Part shown: piece after piece, positions 48,210 to 59,362 of the stretch
Layout of the letters: each line of letters starts with the position of its first letter
Position numbering within the stretch: the stretch's first letter is position 1
DNA from: Vitrella brassicaformis
Taxonomy: Eukaryota > Sar > Vitrellaceae
NCBI GenBank assembly: GCA_001179505.1
Contig: CDMY01000688.1
Location: forward strand, 62,001-126,000
Direction of reading: 5' to 3'
DNA: 64,000 nucleotides
Made by a program: the position numbers and the translations under genes
The notes under the pieces: generated by a model
What the model saw: the letters and a program-made list of their open reading frames with translations, nothing else
What the model was told of the DNA's origin: nothing
Database searches by the model: none

Positions 48210-48444
48210 TCAACAGATTTCGTTTAGAATCTTCGAAGAAGGGGTTCAGAAGAAGGGGTTCCGTCTCGCCTGGCGTCAGGGGTTCGGTCTGCGAGCTGAA
48301 GCTCGCGACTTCTTCGCAGGGTTTGACCTGGGAGGGTTTTCCATGGTAAATATCTACTGATCTTTGGATCTTCTTGCCTATCCGGTCAGCGCCAGCTCCT
48401 GTGTGCCTGTCGGCTGTCGGCCAGCCACGAGCAAAAAAGCCAAG
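48210..48444 (+). promoter_or_regulatory. 5' flank of HypX-like gene, duplicated at 46612
   Basis: Probable promoter/5' UTR, conserved in the partial copy. It contains a perfect hairpin, GCGAGCT-GA-AGCTCGC (about 48292-48307), also kept in the copy at about 46648-46663. Confidence 0.4.
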
Positions 48445-51131
48445 ATGAAGGTGTTTTTCCTGTACGATGCCTTCAATAGCATGAGTCAGAGCGCATACCT
48501 GCACGTCACCGCCATAGGCCACAAGGTACGCACGCGCGGCATGCAGTGCAGTCTGAGAACAAGGCAGTCACTTGGTTGGTTCCCTGGTCTCGCATCGCAT
48601 TGCCTTGCCAGGTCGTCAGGACCGAGTACGTCTCGCTGAGGCACACGCTGGATCTGCTGGCCGCCGAGCAGAAGACGGGTCGCCCCGTGGACGTAAGCAA
48701 GATCATATCATACCTTTCCTACCTCCCTTCCTCTCACACCCGGCCCACTCTCTCAAGAGATGCATTCATTCATATAGTCTGCAATGCTCCTGCCTGCCTG
48801 CCTTCCAAAATATGTTTATTAGGTGATGCTGTGCCCCTTCCTGACCAAGATCGTTCCCGAGGAGCTCTACAACCACCCCCACATCCCCTGCCTCATCGTA
48901 CACCCAGGTGGGTAGGCACGGCCGCTCACTGCATCCGCCCACACCACACCATCGACGTGTGTGCAGGTGTGGTGGGCGACAGAGGGGCCAGTAGCATCGA
49001 CTGGGCACTCATGCGCGGCGAGCTCGAGTGGGGCGTGACTGTCATGCAGGTGTGCGGGTGCGTGCAGGCTGCACCAGACAGACAGACAGACACACAGACT
49101 GACTGACACAAACGGTCCTTGCTTGATGGGGTGTGCTCTGCGGGTGCAGGCCGCCGAGGAGGTCGACGTTGGTGATGTGTACGCCACGACCACGGTGTCC
49201 CTGCGCCGCCCTCACGCCTTTAGCCCGCCCCTGACCAAGAGCAGCGTGTATCGGCGCGAGGTCAATCAGGCGGCCATGGCAGCCATCACCGAGGCCCTCA
49301 CCATGGTGGAGAACGGGGTCGCGCCGATGCCGCTCGAGTGCCTGGCCCACAAGGGGACGTTCCTGCCATGCATGAGGCAGAAAGAGCGCAAGATTGACTG
49401 GTCCATGGAGGCGGCCGAGGTGGTGCGGCGCTGCAACGCCTCGGAGACGCAGCCTGGCGTCCTCGAAGTCTTCAACGGTCAGTTAGCCAGGGAGAGGAAA
49501 CCGATTGACACGTGTGTGTGTGAGTGAGAGTGTGTGTGTGCAGGCGAGAGTTACCTGTTGTATGGCTTCTCGACTGAGTGCCTGATGGACCTGTCGCAGT
49601 GCGCCCTCCCTCCCAAGTCGCTCATCGGCCACCGGGAGGGTGCGGTGCTCGTCAAATGTGGTGGCAACACGGCCATGTGGGTGTCGCAGGCCAAGCGGCT
49701 CAACACCAAGGAAAGCAGGTTCTTCAAGGCGCCCCCCGTGAATGTGCTCAGCAAACACATCACCGGGTCCCTGCCCGAGCTGACGCTCGACTCGCCGCCC
49801 TCTGGCTGCCGGTGGGCAGCCTGCCCAAGACAAAGCAGGACATCTGGGCCTGGAAACATCGGGTGGGTAAAGACAAGACCGCCGGAGCGACGCGCGAGCA
49901 ATGGTGCGTATGTGTGTGTGTGCAGGGGGTGTGTCATCTTTGGTTCGACTTCTACAACGGTGCCATGAGCACTGACCAGGGACGGCGTCTTGCGGAGGTG
50001 CTGCAGCGCGTCAAGACAGAGAGCGACGTTCGGGTGCTGGTGCTCATGGGCGGACTCAACTTCTTCTGGTACACACACATCGACAGACACAACACATCTG
50101 GCTGCGCTGCCCTTGTCGTGGCTGCAGCAACGGGATCCACCTAAATGTCATTGAGGCAGCCGGAGGGATGCAGGAGCAGGCCGACGAGTCATGGTGAGTG
50201 ACTGAGGGTGTGCACCTTCCTGCACACACACACACACACACACACCACAGCTGTAGCAGAGTGTGTGTGTGTGTGTTAGGGCCAACATCAACGCGATAGA
50301 CGATGTGGTGCGCGAGGTGCTGCTGTGCCACGACAAACTCACCATCTCGGCCATGAGTGGCAACGCGGGAGCTGGTGCGCCAACCAACACACACTGATTG
50401 ATTGATGCACTAACTGTCACAGACAGACGACAATGACAATGGCCGGCCTGGTGTGCCTGCAGGTGGCGTGATGGCAGCACTGGCAGCCGACTACGTGTGG
50501 ACACACCCACGGGTCGTGCTCAACCCTTCCTACAAGGTAGGTAGGAGGGTGCGTGGCAGCCACCTTGTGTGTGCCTTGCCCATGAGGTGTCTGTGTGTGT
50601 CTGGGTGTGTGCGTGTGTGTGCTGTGAAGGCGTTGGACCTCTACGGCAGCGAATACTGGACCTACTCGCTGCCGAAGCGCGTGGGCCACCACCAGGCGCT
50701 GGCCATCACCGAAGGCAGCGAGCCGATGTCGGCCAAGCAGGCCCTCGGCCTCGGGATGGTCGATAGGGTCTTCGGCACGGATCCTGACAGCTTCGTGGCG
50801 GCCGTCATCCGCGAGGCAGAGGCGCTGGTGGATGACCAGGCCAGTCTCGACGCACTCCTGGACACCAAGAGGGAAATGGTGGACGCCGATTCGTTCCGAA
50901 GCCTCCTGGCCGACCACCGCCGAAGGGAGCTGGAGAGGATGAAGGCCTGCTTCCAGATGCCGTCGTACCACACCAAGTCAGTGCGGTTGACACAGACAGA
51001 CAGACAGACCGACATTGGCCAGACACAAGAGTTGGTGTGTGGCATGTGGTGTGCCTGCCAGGCGAAGGGCCTTCGTCTACAAGTCCAAGGCTGACAACCC
51101 CATCAAGGCCAAGTGGTCGTGCCTCGCGTGA
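48445..51131 (+). CDS. hypX: HypX/HoxX-like protein: formyltransferase-enoyl-CoA hydratase fusion
   Basis: Bacterial HypX makes CO from formyl-tetrahydrofolate for the [NiFe]-hydrogenase site. Exons 48445-48525, 48612-48692, 48823-48907, 48967-49049, 49150-49477, 49544-49862, 49926-50068, 50128-50193, 50280-50374, 50463-50536, 50630-50976 and 51062-51131; about 590 residues. Residues about 1-250 are formyltransferase-like (KVFFLYDAFNSMSQS, LIVHPGVVGDRGASSIDWAL, GVTVMQAAEEVDVGDVYATT, RQKERKIDW). The C-terminal half is a HypX-type crotonase (LWFDFYNGAMSTDQGRRL, NGIHLNVIEAAGG, ANINAIDD, SGNAGAGGVMAALAADYVW, LYGSEYWTYSLPKRVG, LGLGMVDRVFG). The domain order and these motifs fit HypX and not separate FMT or ECH enzymes. 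Frame holds only if one C is missing from the CCC at 49798-49800; a 56-bp intron there is the alternative. No targeting peptide is visible, so it is probably cytosolic. Confidence 0.85.
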
Positions 51132-51298
51132 ACGACGCCCCGACCGACCCACACTGGCTTGTAATGTGCATGTCTGTCTGCATGTCCTTCATGGTGTGAG
51201 CGCACGGACGAAACGTCTGGGTGCTCTGACCTACCTGACCTGGTTTGCTCGATTTTTGCATTCCAGTCGGTCAGTGCTATGCTATCGTGCATTCCTGC

Positions 51299-51329
<31 letters not shown>

Positions 51330-52318
51330 TGGGTTCGTCTGTACCTCCCGGCCTCTGGGGGGGAGAATATGTGAGTGGATGTATGTGCGTCTATTCTATG
51401 GATGCTGAACGGCGCCTCGGGGGCGGGCGGTGGGGAAGATCGATGAGATCGATGCATCCATCCATCCATCCAGCCCATCCCCTGCATACCATCCAGTACA
51501 GTACCATTCATTCGTACAGTGAGTGCACTCGAGGCACTATTGATGAGGCAGGCCTGCGCATGCCTATGTCTGTGAGAATGTGACTGATTTCTGTCCGTCT
51601 ATGTCCGTCTGTCTGTCTGTCTGTCTGTCCACTGACTGCACTGTGAGAGAAAGCGATGCCGATGCGATGCGCTAGTCTGACTGTGTGTGCGATGGATGAC
51701 CGTTCACGAGAGGGCAAACTGAGTGCTCTCTCGATGTGACACACACACATGGCGTGTGGCAGGCGTTGCTGTACTCACTGGTCGTGTACAATGAAGGGAC
51801 GTGCTTCATGCAATGTTTGAATCAAGTGCGTGGGTGCGTGTGCTGTCTTTGCTGTGCTGTGCTGTGCTGTGGTATGGTACCACAGACCGAGGCTTTTTTA
51901 CCTTGGTCTTGGGCTTTCATGGCCACGTGTGTGTACTGCAAACATGATGGGCTAATCTTTCCGTGCACTGCCCGCATCCATCCATTGCTGGGGAGAGAGA
52001 GAGAGAAAGAGAGAGAGGACATCGATGCTATGGCCGTGATTTGGATGTGATTTGGCCGCCCCGCTGCTGTCTTGCTGCTGTTGTGGTGGTCAGTACGTCA
52101 GAGGTAGACCAGTCTATCAGCTTTCCATCACGGGATTTGCCCTCCATGGATGCGACAATGAGTACGTTGGGACATTTGCTCTGAGGATTGGAAGCTTGAG
52201 ATCATGTAGTGCACTGCAATGTAATGTAGTGCAATGGCGTGTCTCTCAGAGTGTGTCCCGTCTGTCGGAGGCGGGCACTTCAAAAAGAGTCCGGCTTTCC
52301 CCCTTCCCCCCCCCCCCC
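51132..52318. other. Intergenic, no gene seen
   Basis: Contains a (GT)n run at 51303-51328, CATC and CTGT repeats, a CTGTG repeat near 51852-51870, GA repeats near 51991-52017 and a C run at the gap edge. Confidence 0.5.
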
Positions 52319-52618
52319 NNNNNNNNNNNNNNNNNNNNNNNNNNNNNNNNNNNNNNNNNNNNNNNNNNNNNNNNNNNNNNNNNNNNNNNNNNNNNNNNNN
52401 NNNNNNNNNNNNNNNNNNNNNNNNNNNNNNNNNNNNNNNNNNNNNNNNNNNNNNNNNNNNNNNNNNNNNNNNNNNNNNNNNNNNNNNNNNNNNNNNNNNN
52501 NNNNNNNNNNNNNNNNNNNNNNNNNNNNNNNNNNNNNNNNNNNNNNNNNNNNNNNNNNNNNNNNNNNNNNNNNNNNNNNNNNNNNNNNNNNNNNNNNNNN
52601 NNNNNNNNNNNNNNNNNN
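52319..52618. other. Assembly gap (300 N)
   Basis: Exactly 300 N, preceded by a C run. Confidence 0.98.
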
Positions 52619-52644
52619 CTGCCTCCCCTTAACAGCTCCCTGCC

Positions 52645-55600
52645 TCACTCACTCCACTCACCCCCGTCCCCGCCCACTGTGAACACCTCAATCTCATCAG
52701 CAGAAAACACATCAAGATTGTATCCCGGAACCGGTGGCATGGTGGGGTACAGCGGCTGCAACATCGTTGGCTCCCATTTCACCCGCACCCCTACCCCTTG
52801 CGCCCATCCCAAAGGCAGAGGCGCCCAGAGCCCCAGCCACTCGGGTCCGAGAGGCTGGGTGACGCTCAGCTTGGCTAGCTGCACCCGTTGCTCGTTGTCT
52901 GCTCGCGAGACAGTGATGCGGCGAGGCATCACCGACGGCGACTGGAAGGTGGGCGGGGAGGTCCCGGATGCCTTGAAGACGAGGGCGTTGGCCGTGTAGT
53001 AGTTGAAAGCTCCTGGGCCGTGGGGGGCATCCATGGGCGAGGGCGGCCGGATGCTCTCGTCAATGAAGCAGCCATGCATGTCCTCGTCTGAGCGGATGAG
53101 GAACAGCAGGCCACTTGCATCCCCCACACGACCGAGCATGTCGGTGTACTCGTGCCCGTGCTCAGTCGCCCTGCAGCAACGACAAGGGAAAGAGCAAACA
53201 CCACAAAAGAGGTGGTCGATGGCTCATTCTTACTTGTAGAGTGGCTCGATGTCTGTGATGCGTTTGCCCGTCTTCCGCAGTATGGCGATCAGCTGAGCGG
53301 CGGAGGCGATCACAGAGGGGCTGGGGAGGCACCGCGCATCGCCATGCAGCAGCATCATTGGCTCCATCGCCAGGCCGTGTCTCTCCATCGCCGCCATGAG
53401 AGGTGCCTTGAGCCGTCGAGGCGCATATGGGGGGTCGACCACAGCTATGGGTGTGGCAGCGCGGATGCGGCCGGCAAAGTCGGTGGCGAGGGAATGGGCT
53501 GCTGTATCGGGTGGGAGGGAGGGGAGGTAGCGTGACAGCTGGCGCAGGGTGGCCTCCAGATTCATGACCATCAGCAGCCTCTGCTGCTGGCCTTCTGTCT
53601 GCATCAGCGCCTCGAGCCGGTCGGCAGTCGACGAGTAGGCAAACGCCGCCTTACGCAACTGATTTACAGAGGAACAATGAAGGAAAGCAGATAGTGCGCC
53701 ACAGCCAGCATCATTGCTGTCCTCATGCGCATCTGCCCAGATTTGTGGCCTTACTTACCGCTGCGATGTGATGTGAGGCCATGAGGAGCTCCACTCGTTC
53801 GTCGTCTACTACACTATAGCTGAACATCTGATGCGCACCAGCCGTCAAGACGTAACGCGCTCCTGCGTCCATGGCGTGGATGGCTATCCGCAGGGGCGCA
53901 AAACGACGCTGCATCGCTGCCTTGAGGGCATCCAGGTGGGGGCGCTGGGGCAGGACCACAGTCAGTTGAGAGATGGACTCGATCTCGAGGGCCGACCAGA
54001 TGCTCGACAGAACGAAGGTGCCCAGATGGACCACAGCGGCAGACGGCACTGCAACAACCGAGACACGGAGACACAGAGACGCTCGAGGGGAGGTGTATGA
54101 GCGCATTCTTCTCCATCTCTTTGCCACTTACCGTCTAGGTGCATGACTAGCTTCTTGATGCTAGGCAGGTCGTCCTTGTAATCCCCCAGTGTGATGCCCT
54201 CCCTCTCGTCCTCAGCCTTGATGAGCTCACGGCCACCCTCGGACACAAAACCCAACGACACGCGATCGATCTCACCACAGCCTCTGCTAGTGAGGACCTG
54301 GCGCGCAGCTGTCTCACTGCCGGACATGGCGAGCTCGTCCAGCGAGGTCATGTGTGGTCTCATGAGTGCCGCCAGGCGGATGGCGATGTCCCCTTTGGCA
54401 GTGAGTGTCTGCACCCTCCCCAGCCGTCCGTCGAAGGGCAGCACAGGCAGCTGCCGCCCTGGGCCATCTCCTGCCGTCAGGGAGGCGAGCTGCACCCGGC
54501 TCGGCATCTGCGATGCCCGAATGCCGTTGAGCAGGTCCAGGACGTCTGCCGGCGCCATGTCCATCAGCTGCAGGTTGCCGAGATGCGCCCCCTTGCTCAG
54601 CAGCATCTTGGCCACGCCCAGGCCGATGCGGCTCTTGACGGTCAGACTTCTCACTGGGAAGAGGCCGTGGGCTTTGACTGCGTCGAGCTCGGGGGGCTCA
54701 GGCGGGACGGAATCGGGTGGCGGGGCCGATCCGTCCGCACACTCGATGGAAATGCTGCAGCATCCAGGCGGGCACCACGATGGGACCCACAGCTGATCCG
54801 CCAGGCTGTGAGCGATAGGGCCGTTCTGTGGGAGGACGACCTGGTCCTGCGTGACCATCCAGACGTAGCGGCATCGGGAGAGGCTCGAGCCACGCGCCTC
54901 GATTCTCGGGCAGAGGAGATTGCTGTCCGAGCTGCCACGCCGTACACCGTATGTCTGGAGCAGCGCACAGACGAGTGGGGAGCCGCAGGGGGGCAGCTGG
55001 CTGAAATCGAACCGGGTGTAGGCCAGCAGGTGGCGGAGGGGGACCTCTCGCACCTCCTCGCCGTCGGCAAGGGGCAGAATGAAGATGCAGACCTTGCCCG
55101 AGGGTGAGCAGATCGCGTCGATGAATGTGGCGAGGGCCTTGAATGTGGCATAGTCGTTGAGGATCAGCGAATGACAGTCGTTGCGATGCACCACCACACT
55201 CAGGAGATCCAGAGACTTCGAGCAGCCTCGATCCACTAAACACCTCTGAAAGCAGAAAGAACACAATAAACCGAGCCAAGAAGGCGTCAATGCCGTGGCT
55301 GGCCCTCGTCAGCTTTCTGTGTGTCCCCTGCTGTCTTTCTTTCTGTGTCACCCACCTGGAGGTCCCGAAGGCCGTCTATAAGATCAGCCGATTCGATATC
55401 GAAGAGCTTGATGAAGCTGATCGTCCGCAGCTTCGCCAGAGGCCCCTGGCTGCCCCGCTGCCCCACTGGAATAGACCCGATCAGCTCCGCCAGCCGTGAT
55501 GCCCCGGCAGGCCCCCGTTCAGGTACACCAGGGACCTCGCCGTGGCAACGAACGGCCTGATGGGCGCTATCTCGCCGGACACGTATAATGCAGACACGTA

Positions 55601-56601
55601 CTTGACAGCCGGTGTCGCCCATCCCCGCCCATCGATGACCGAGTTGGCGGTGTGGACCCCGCTGGCCTCGGTGAGTGCCGGCAGGTTGATGGTTTGGGAT
55701 GGGGCGGCAGCTGGGGGATCGGCATTGGTGTTGTCCAGCTGGTTGATCTCGTCTCGTCCGGTGTTGGGGTACACCACCGCCTCGAAGCTCAGAGACTTGA
55801 GCGAGCCCTCGGGCATGCCGGTGGCTGGCCCCTCCTTATCGCGCGCCGCCTGTCGTCCCGCCGCATGGCCCTCCACCAGCGCGATGACGATCCCGCGGCA
55901 CCACCCAAATGCACTGACAAAGTGGCCAGCAGGGACCCCATCTGCCCCATCAGGTGTCCGCGGAATCCGATGGACGAGACACTTGAGGTTGACCATCTGT
56001 TGGCCGAGCTCATAGGCCGTCTGCGGCGCCATGCTGCTCCAGAATCTCCGCTGCCGAGTGTTGCTGGAGTCGATGACGAGCTCGGTGTGGTGCTGCAGGA
56101 CGACGCCGCTGAGTGGGGAGGGCAGGGGCGGCTTCAGACACCATACGGGATTCACCAACGCATAGACGCCGATGTGCAGCTCCCGAGGCTGCACACATAT
56201 AGACGGCAGACACAAAGGAATGAAGGCATCTGCCACCTCCGCTTGAGCCATCTGTTTGTGGTTGCATTCCTACGTACCACAGAGATGCCCGACCAGCCCT
56301 GCATCCGAATGGCCTGTCGTTCAGCAGCACCCACACGAACCAAAGACGGACGACTGTACACACCCATTGGATCATGCTGCTTGTGATCATGTACCTTGAA
56401 AACGGCAGCGGCAGCCTCACTGTCCTCCGCACCGCCATCAGCGGCATCATCGCCATCAGCAGACGACGAAGCGGCTTCAGCGCGGCCACCACTACCTGCA
56501 GGAAATGAGATGCATCGACAGCAGCAGAAGAATGCACCATCAATGGCCTTCCTACCTTGCTGCCGGGCGACTGGCCGCCAGATCTGCCGCTTGCGAGCCA
56601 T
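52645..56601 (-). CDS. Leucine-rich-like protein with C-terminal TLDc domain
   Basis: Exons 56601-56556, 56495-56395, 56188-55356, 55245-54132, 54048-53759, 53658-53234 and 53170-52645; 1,111 residues if one base is restored in the C run at 55502-55505 (plus strand). Without it the frame ends shortly after VYLNGGLPG; a 45-bp intron is a less likely way out. The N-terminus is basic (MARKRQIWRP), then Ala/Asp-rich. The body has irregular Leu-rich units (SRLAELIGSIPVG, LIDGLRDLQ, MLLSKGAHLGNLQLMDMAPA, MTSLDELAMSGSE). The last exons form a TLDc domain (IEPLYKATEHGHEYTDML, ASGLLFLIRSDEDMHGCFID, FNYYTANALVFKASG, DVFSADEIEVFTV). The first half is paralogous to the divergent neighbour at 56949. A role in stress response or V-ATPase binding would be only by family analogy. 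Confidence 0.65.
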
Positions 56602-56948
56602 GCCTAAGCGTCAATAGCGATAGCTACCACGACGTCTACAAAGCATCGTCAGGGAAAAAACGGCGAGGAAAACGGCCAGGGCCGATCTGTGCGAGCTCTC
56701 GGCCAGGAAAACGAGAAACAGAGAAGGCAAACGAGAAGCAAGGCGGGCCTCTCGAAGCAGAGCAGCGGCAACCTTCTGCTTTTCGCGTATCTGCTCGAAT
56801 CTTCGGGTCATCGCTCTCCAGGTGAGGCAACGAGCAGCAAACGAGAGGGTGATCTGCACAGGAGAAGAAGCAGCAGCACGAGAGCAGCCAGTATGTAACA
56901 ATCAACTCATCCGTTGCTTTGTGTGTTGTCTTGTGTTGTGTTTGTCAG
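56602..56948. promoter_or_regulatory. Head-to-head region between two paralogs
   Basis: 347 bp between ATGs, GA-rich on the plus strand. No recognised motif. It may include the 5' UTR or a leader intron of the plus-strand gene, whose ATG directly follows a TTTGTCAG acceptor-like site. Confidence 0.35.
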
Positions 56949-59204
56949 ATGAAGCGTGGCTTCCTCCTGCCGAAGGCGGAGCAGAGCGCTGCAGCCGCCG
57001 CATCGACTGCCGAGGAGTCAGTCATTCCTCAGCGGAAACGAAAGGTACAACACACAATGACGTTCCTGAAATGCCCACAACTGACCAAGTGCTCTGTCTG
57101 TGTTCATTCAGGCGAGGCCTCCTCCTCGTGTGTCTGCGGACATCAAACGGCAGTATCCGCACCTCGAGCACGCCTGTGGCCGGCCACTCCTTCTGCTGCA
57201 AGCATCACTCGGCCCCTCACTCTTCCTCACGCCCTCCCCTGCCAAGGCCCGGTGTCTGGTCATCGACTGCGCCCACAGAAACACCCGCCGTATGTGGGAA
57301 GCGGTCTCGCTCGAGGTCGCATATCAGTGGGGCATGGCTGCCAGGACCCTCGAGAAGCTGGTGGTCCGCTATCCAAAGCCAGCGGTGTCGCGGCGGAAGC
57401 GCAGCAAGGCACCGGTTTGGTCTATGGGCGTGTGGATGGCGATATTGGAGGGGCATGCACACGGGCGGCAGCGGGCCGTTGCCGTGAAGAACAAGACAGA
57501 CAAGAAGGGCAAGGGCGAGATGGAGGCGATCGGCAGCGGCAGCAGCTCTCAAGCGGCGTCAGTGGCAGCTTCCGATGGGTCGCTGCGGGTGCTGGAGTTC
57601 GAGGCGGTGGACACTGAAGGGCCGCAGGAGTGGGAGAGAGGAGACGGTGGTGTGGCCGCCCCCTCTTCGACACCCCTCCTTCCCAAGACTGACGGTGGTC
57701 TCCCTCCCCGCATCCTTCCCGTCCACCTGCCGGCCCTCACAGAGGTCCGCAACATGCCCGTCGACGTCGCTGCTTGGCGCATGTACCGCTCGTGGTGCGA
57801 TCGATCAACACACGCCCACGAGAGTGAGGGATTAGGCGTCCCTGGTGTGTGTGTGTGTGTGTCTGCAGGCATTCCCCTGGCATTCGAGTCCTCACCTTCA
57901 CCACACATCCCAGGTCATCTTGTCTGAAGGAGTACATCGGCGCTGAGTGGGTGCGGGGCTGCACGGGCCTGGAGGCGCTGGTGTGCGACGACCGCGTGAA
58001 CGGCGACGGTGGGCTGATACTGGCCATGCTGGCTGAGCTGCCTGCAGACGGCAAGTCGTTGGAAGGTCTGCGAGAGCTCGGCAACATTCACCTGTATGGG
58101 GTCGAAGGGGACGAGATTCAGCAACTGCAGCATGCTCTCACCTTGCGGGGCTGCAAAAAGAAGCTGGCCAAGCTACGCATCGACACGGGCACGATACTGC
58201 GCATGGAAAGCGACGTCGACAGCCTGACAATGCTCGACCATCTGGTGTAAGCAAGCAGGACAGAGGAGGCAACAAAAGGGCTGCACGATTGTCTGTGTGT
58301 CTCGTATCCCATCAGGACGGCTGTCGTTGACCCAGAGGCGCTGCTGACCGGCGGTGTCGAGTGGGCTGAGCTTCGTGAAGACGATCTGGATGCGGAGCTG
58401 TCGGTCGAGCTGCTCTCGTGGGCGCGGGCTAAGTCCCCGTTCCTGAAGCGCCACGTGGAGGAGCTCGCCCGCATCGTCCCCCGCGTCACCTATCATGGCC
58501 TACCCGAACCGCACCACCCGGCCGCTACCGCCATGACACCATCGACCTTCCCCCGAGCCGACTGCTTTCACCTGGCTGCCGAGTCGCTGACGCGCTACAC
58601 GATGCAACGCGTCGTGTCTGTCGCGAAGGCAATCGGCAAGACCTACATCCGCGTGTCTGGGGAGGAAGGGGAAGATGCGGCTCCCGTGGGATTGGCTGTC
58701 GAGTTCCTCAAGGCACTGCAGACAGCCCGGCTCAACGAGGGCAGCGAGGCCCCACTGGACGTCTTGCATTTTGTGTCGCTGGGCGGCGAGGACGTGGGAT
58801 CCTTATGGGAGACGCACGCCGCCGAAGTGTCCCCAATCAGATGCCTGGAGCTGTGGATTACCGGTAGGTACAGATACGTGGCTATGGAGAGGGTCTTGTG
58901 CATGTGTGTGGATGTGCGCCGCTCAGATACGATTCCACCGGGCGCCTCAGACAACGAGCGTCGGGCCTTCATCGAGACCGTCAGCAAGGACCTCCTGGCG
59001 ATGCTCAAGGCGTCCACCCGCCTCGGTGGCCATCGAGAGACGGACGTCCGCTTCTTCAGCCTCCATGGAGATGTACGTGAGTACTTTGCGCGGCACCACC
59101 TGTCAGACGACTTCGACGAGACGCCTTACACATTCACCTTCGATGGCACGTCACTGAGCCTGCGCAGGCGCAGGTGGGGAAGCGAAGGCCGGAGGGAAGG
59201 ATGA
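56949..59204 (+). CDS. Unknown leucine-rich-like protein, paralog of the divergent neighbour
   Basis: Not recognised beyond its paralog. Exons 56949-57044, 57112-57794, 57869-58246, 58316-58863 and 58927-59204 join in phase, 660 residues. The N-terminus is MKRGFLLPKAEQ, with a basic QRKRK patch. Shared with the neighbour: a MGVWMAILEGHAHGRQ unit (neighbour GIVIALVEGHAAGRQ), GSLRVLEFEAVD (neighbour GSLKSLSFEAVV) and LPVHLPALTEV (neighbour INLPALTEA). Leu-rich units follow (CTGLEALVCDDRV, KSLEGLRELGNIHLYGVEGD, ALLTGGVEWAELREDDLD). It ends RRREG-like without a TLDc domain. The pair probably arose by inverted tandem duplication, with TLDc gained or lost in one copy. The ATG could be preceded by an untranslated exon. 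Confidence 0.6.
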
Positions 59205-59362
59205 TTCATTGTCTTAATTGCCTCCTTCTGTTCAGGAGAGGCGTCTGATGGAGAGCCATTGTTTGGTGCGTGCATGCCCTATGCTCGAGCCATGAATGTT
59301 CGTGTCGAGTCGACATACTGACTGCTGCAGACAAGACAGTCTGCATCCATTCTATTAGCTAT
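59205..59362. other. Convergent intergenic region
   Basis: 158 bp between two stop codons; nothing recognised. Confidence 0.5.

Noticed and set aside
48445-51131. Bacterial contamination as the source of the HypX-like sequence
   Set aside because: The coding sequence is cut by eleven introns in the style of neighbouring genes and has local partial duplicates.
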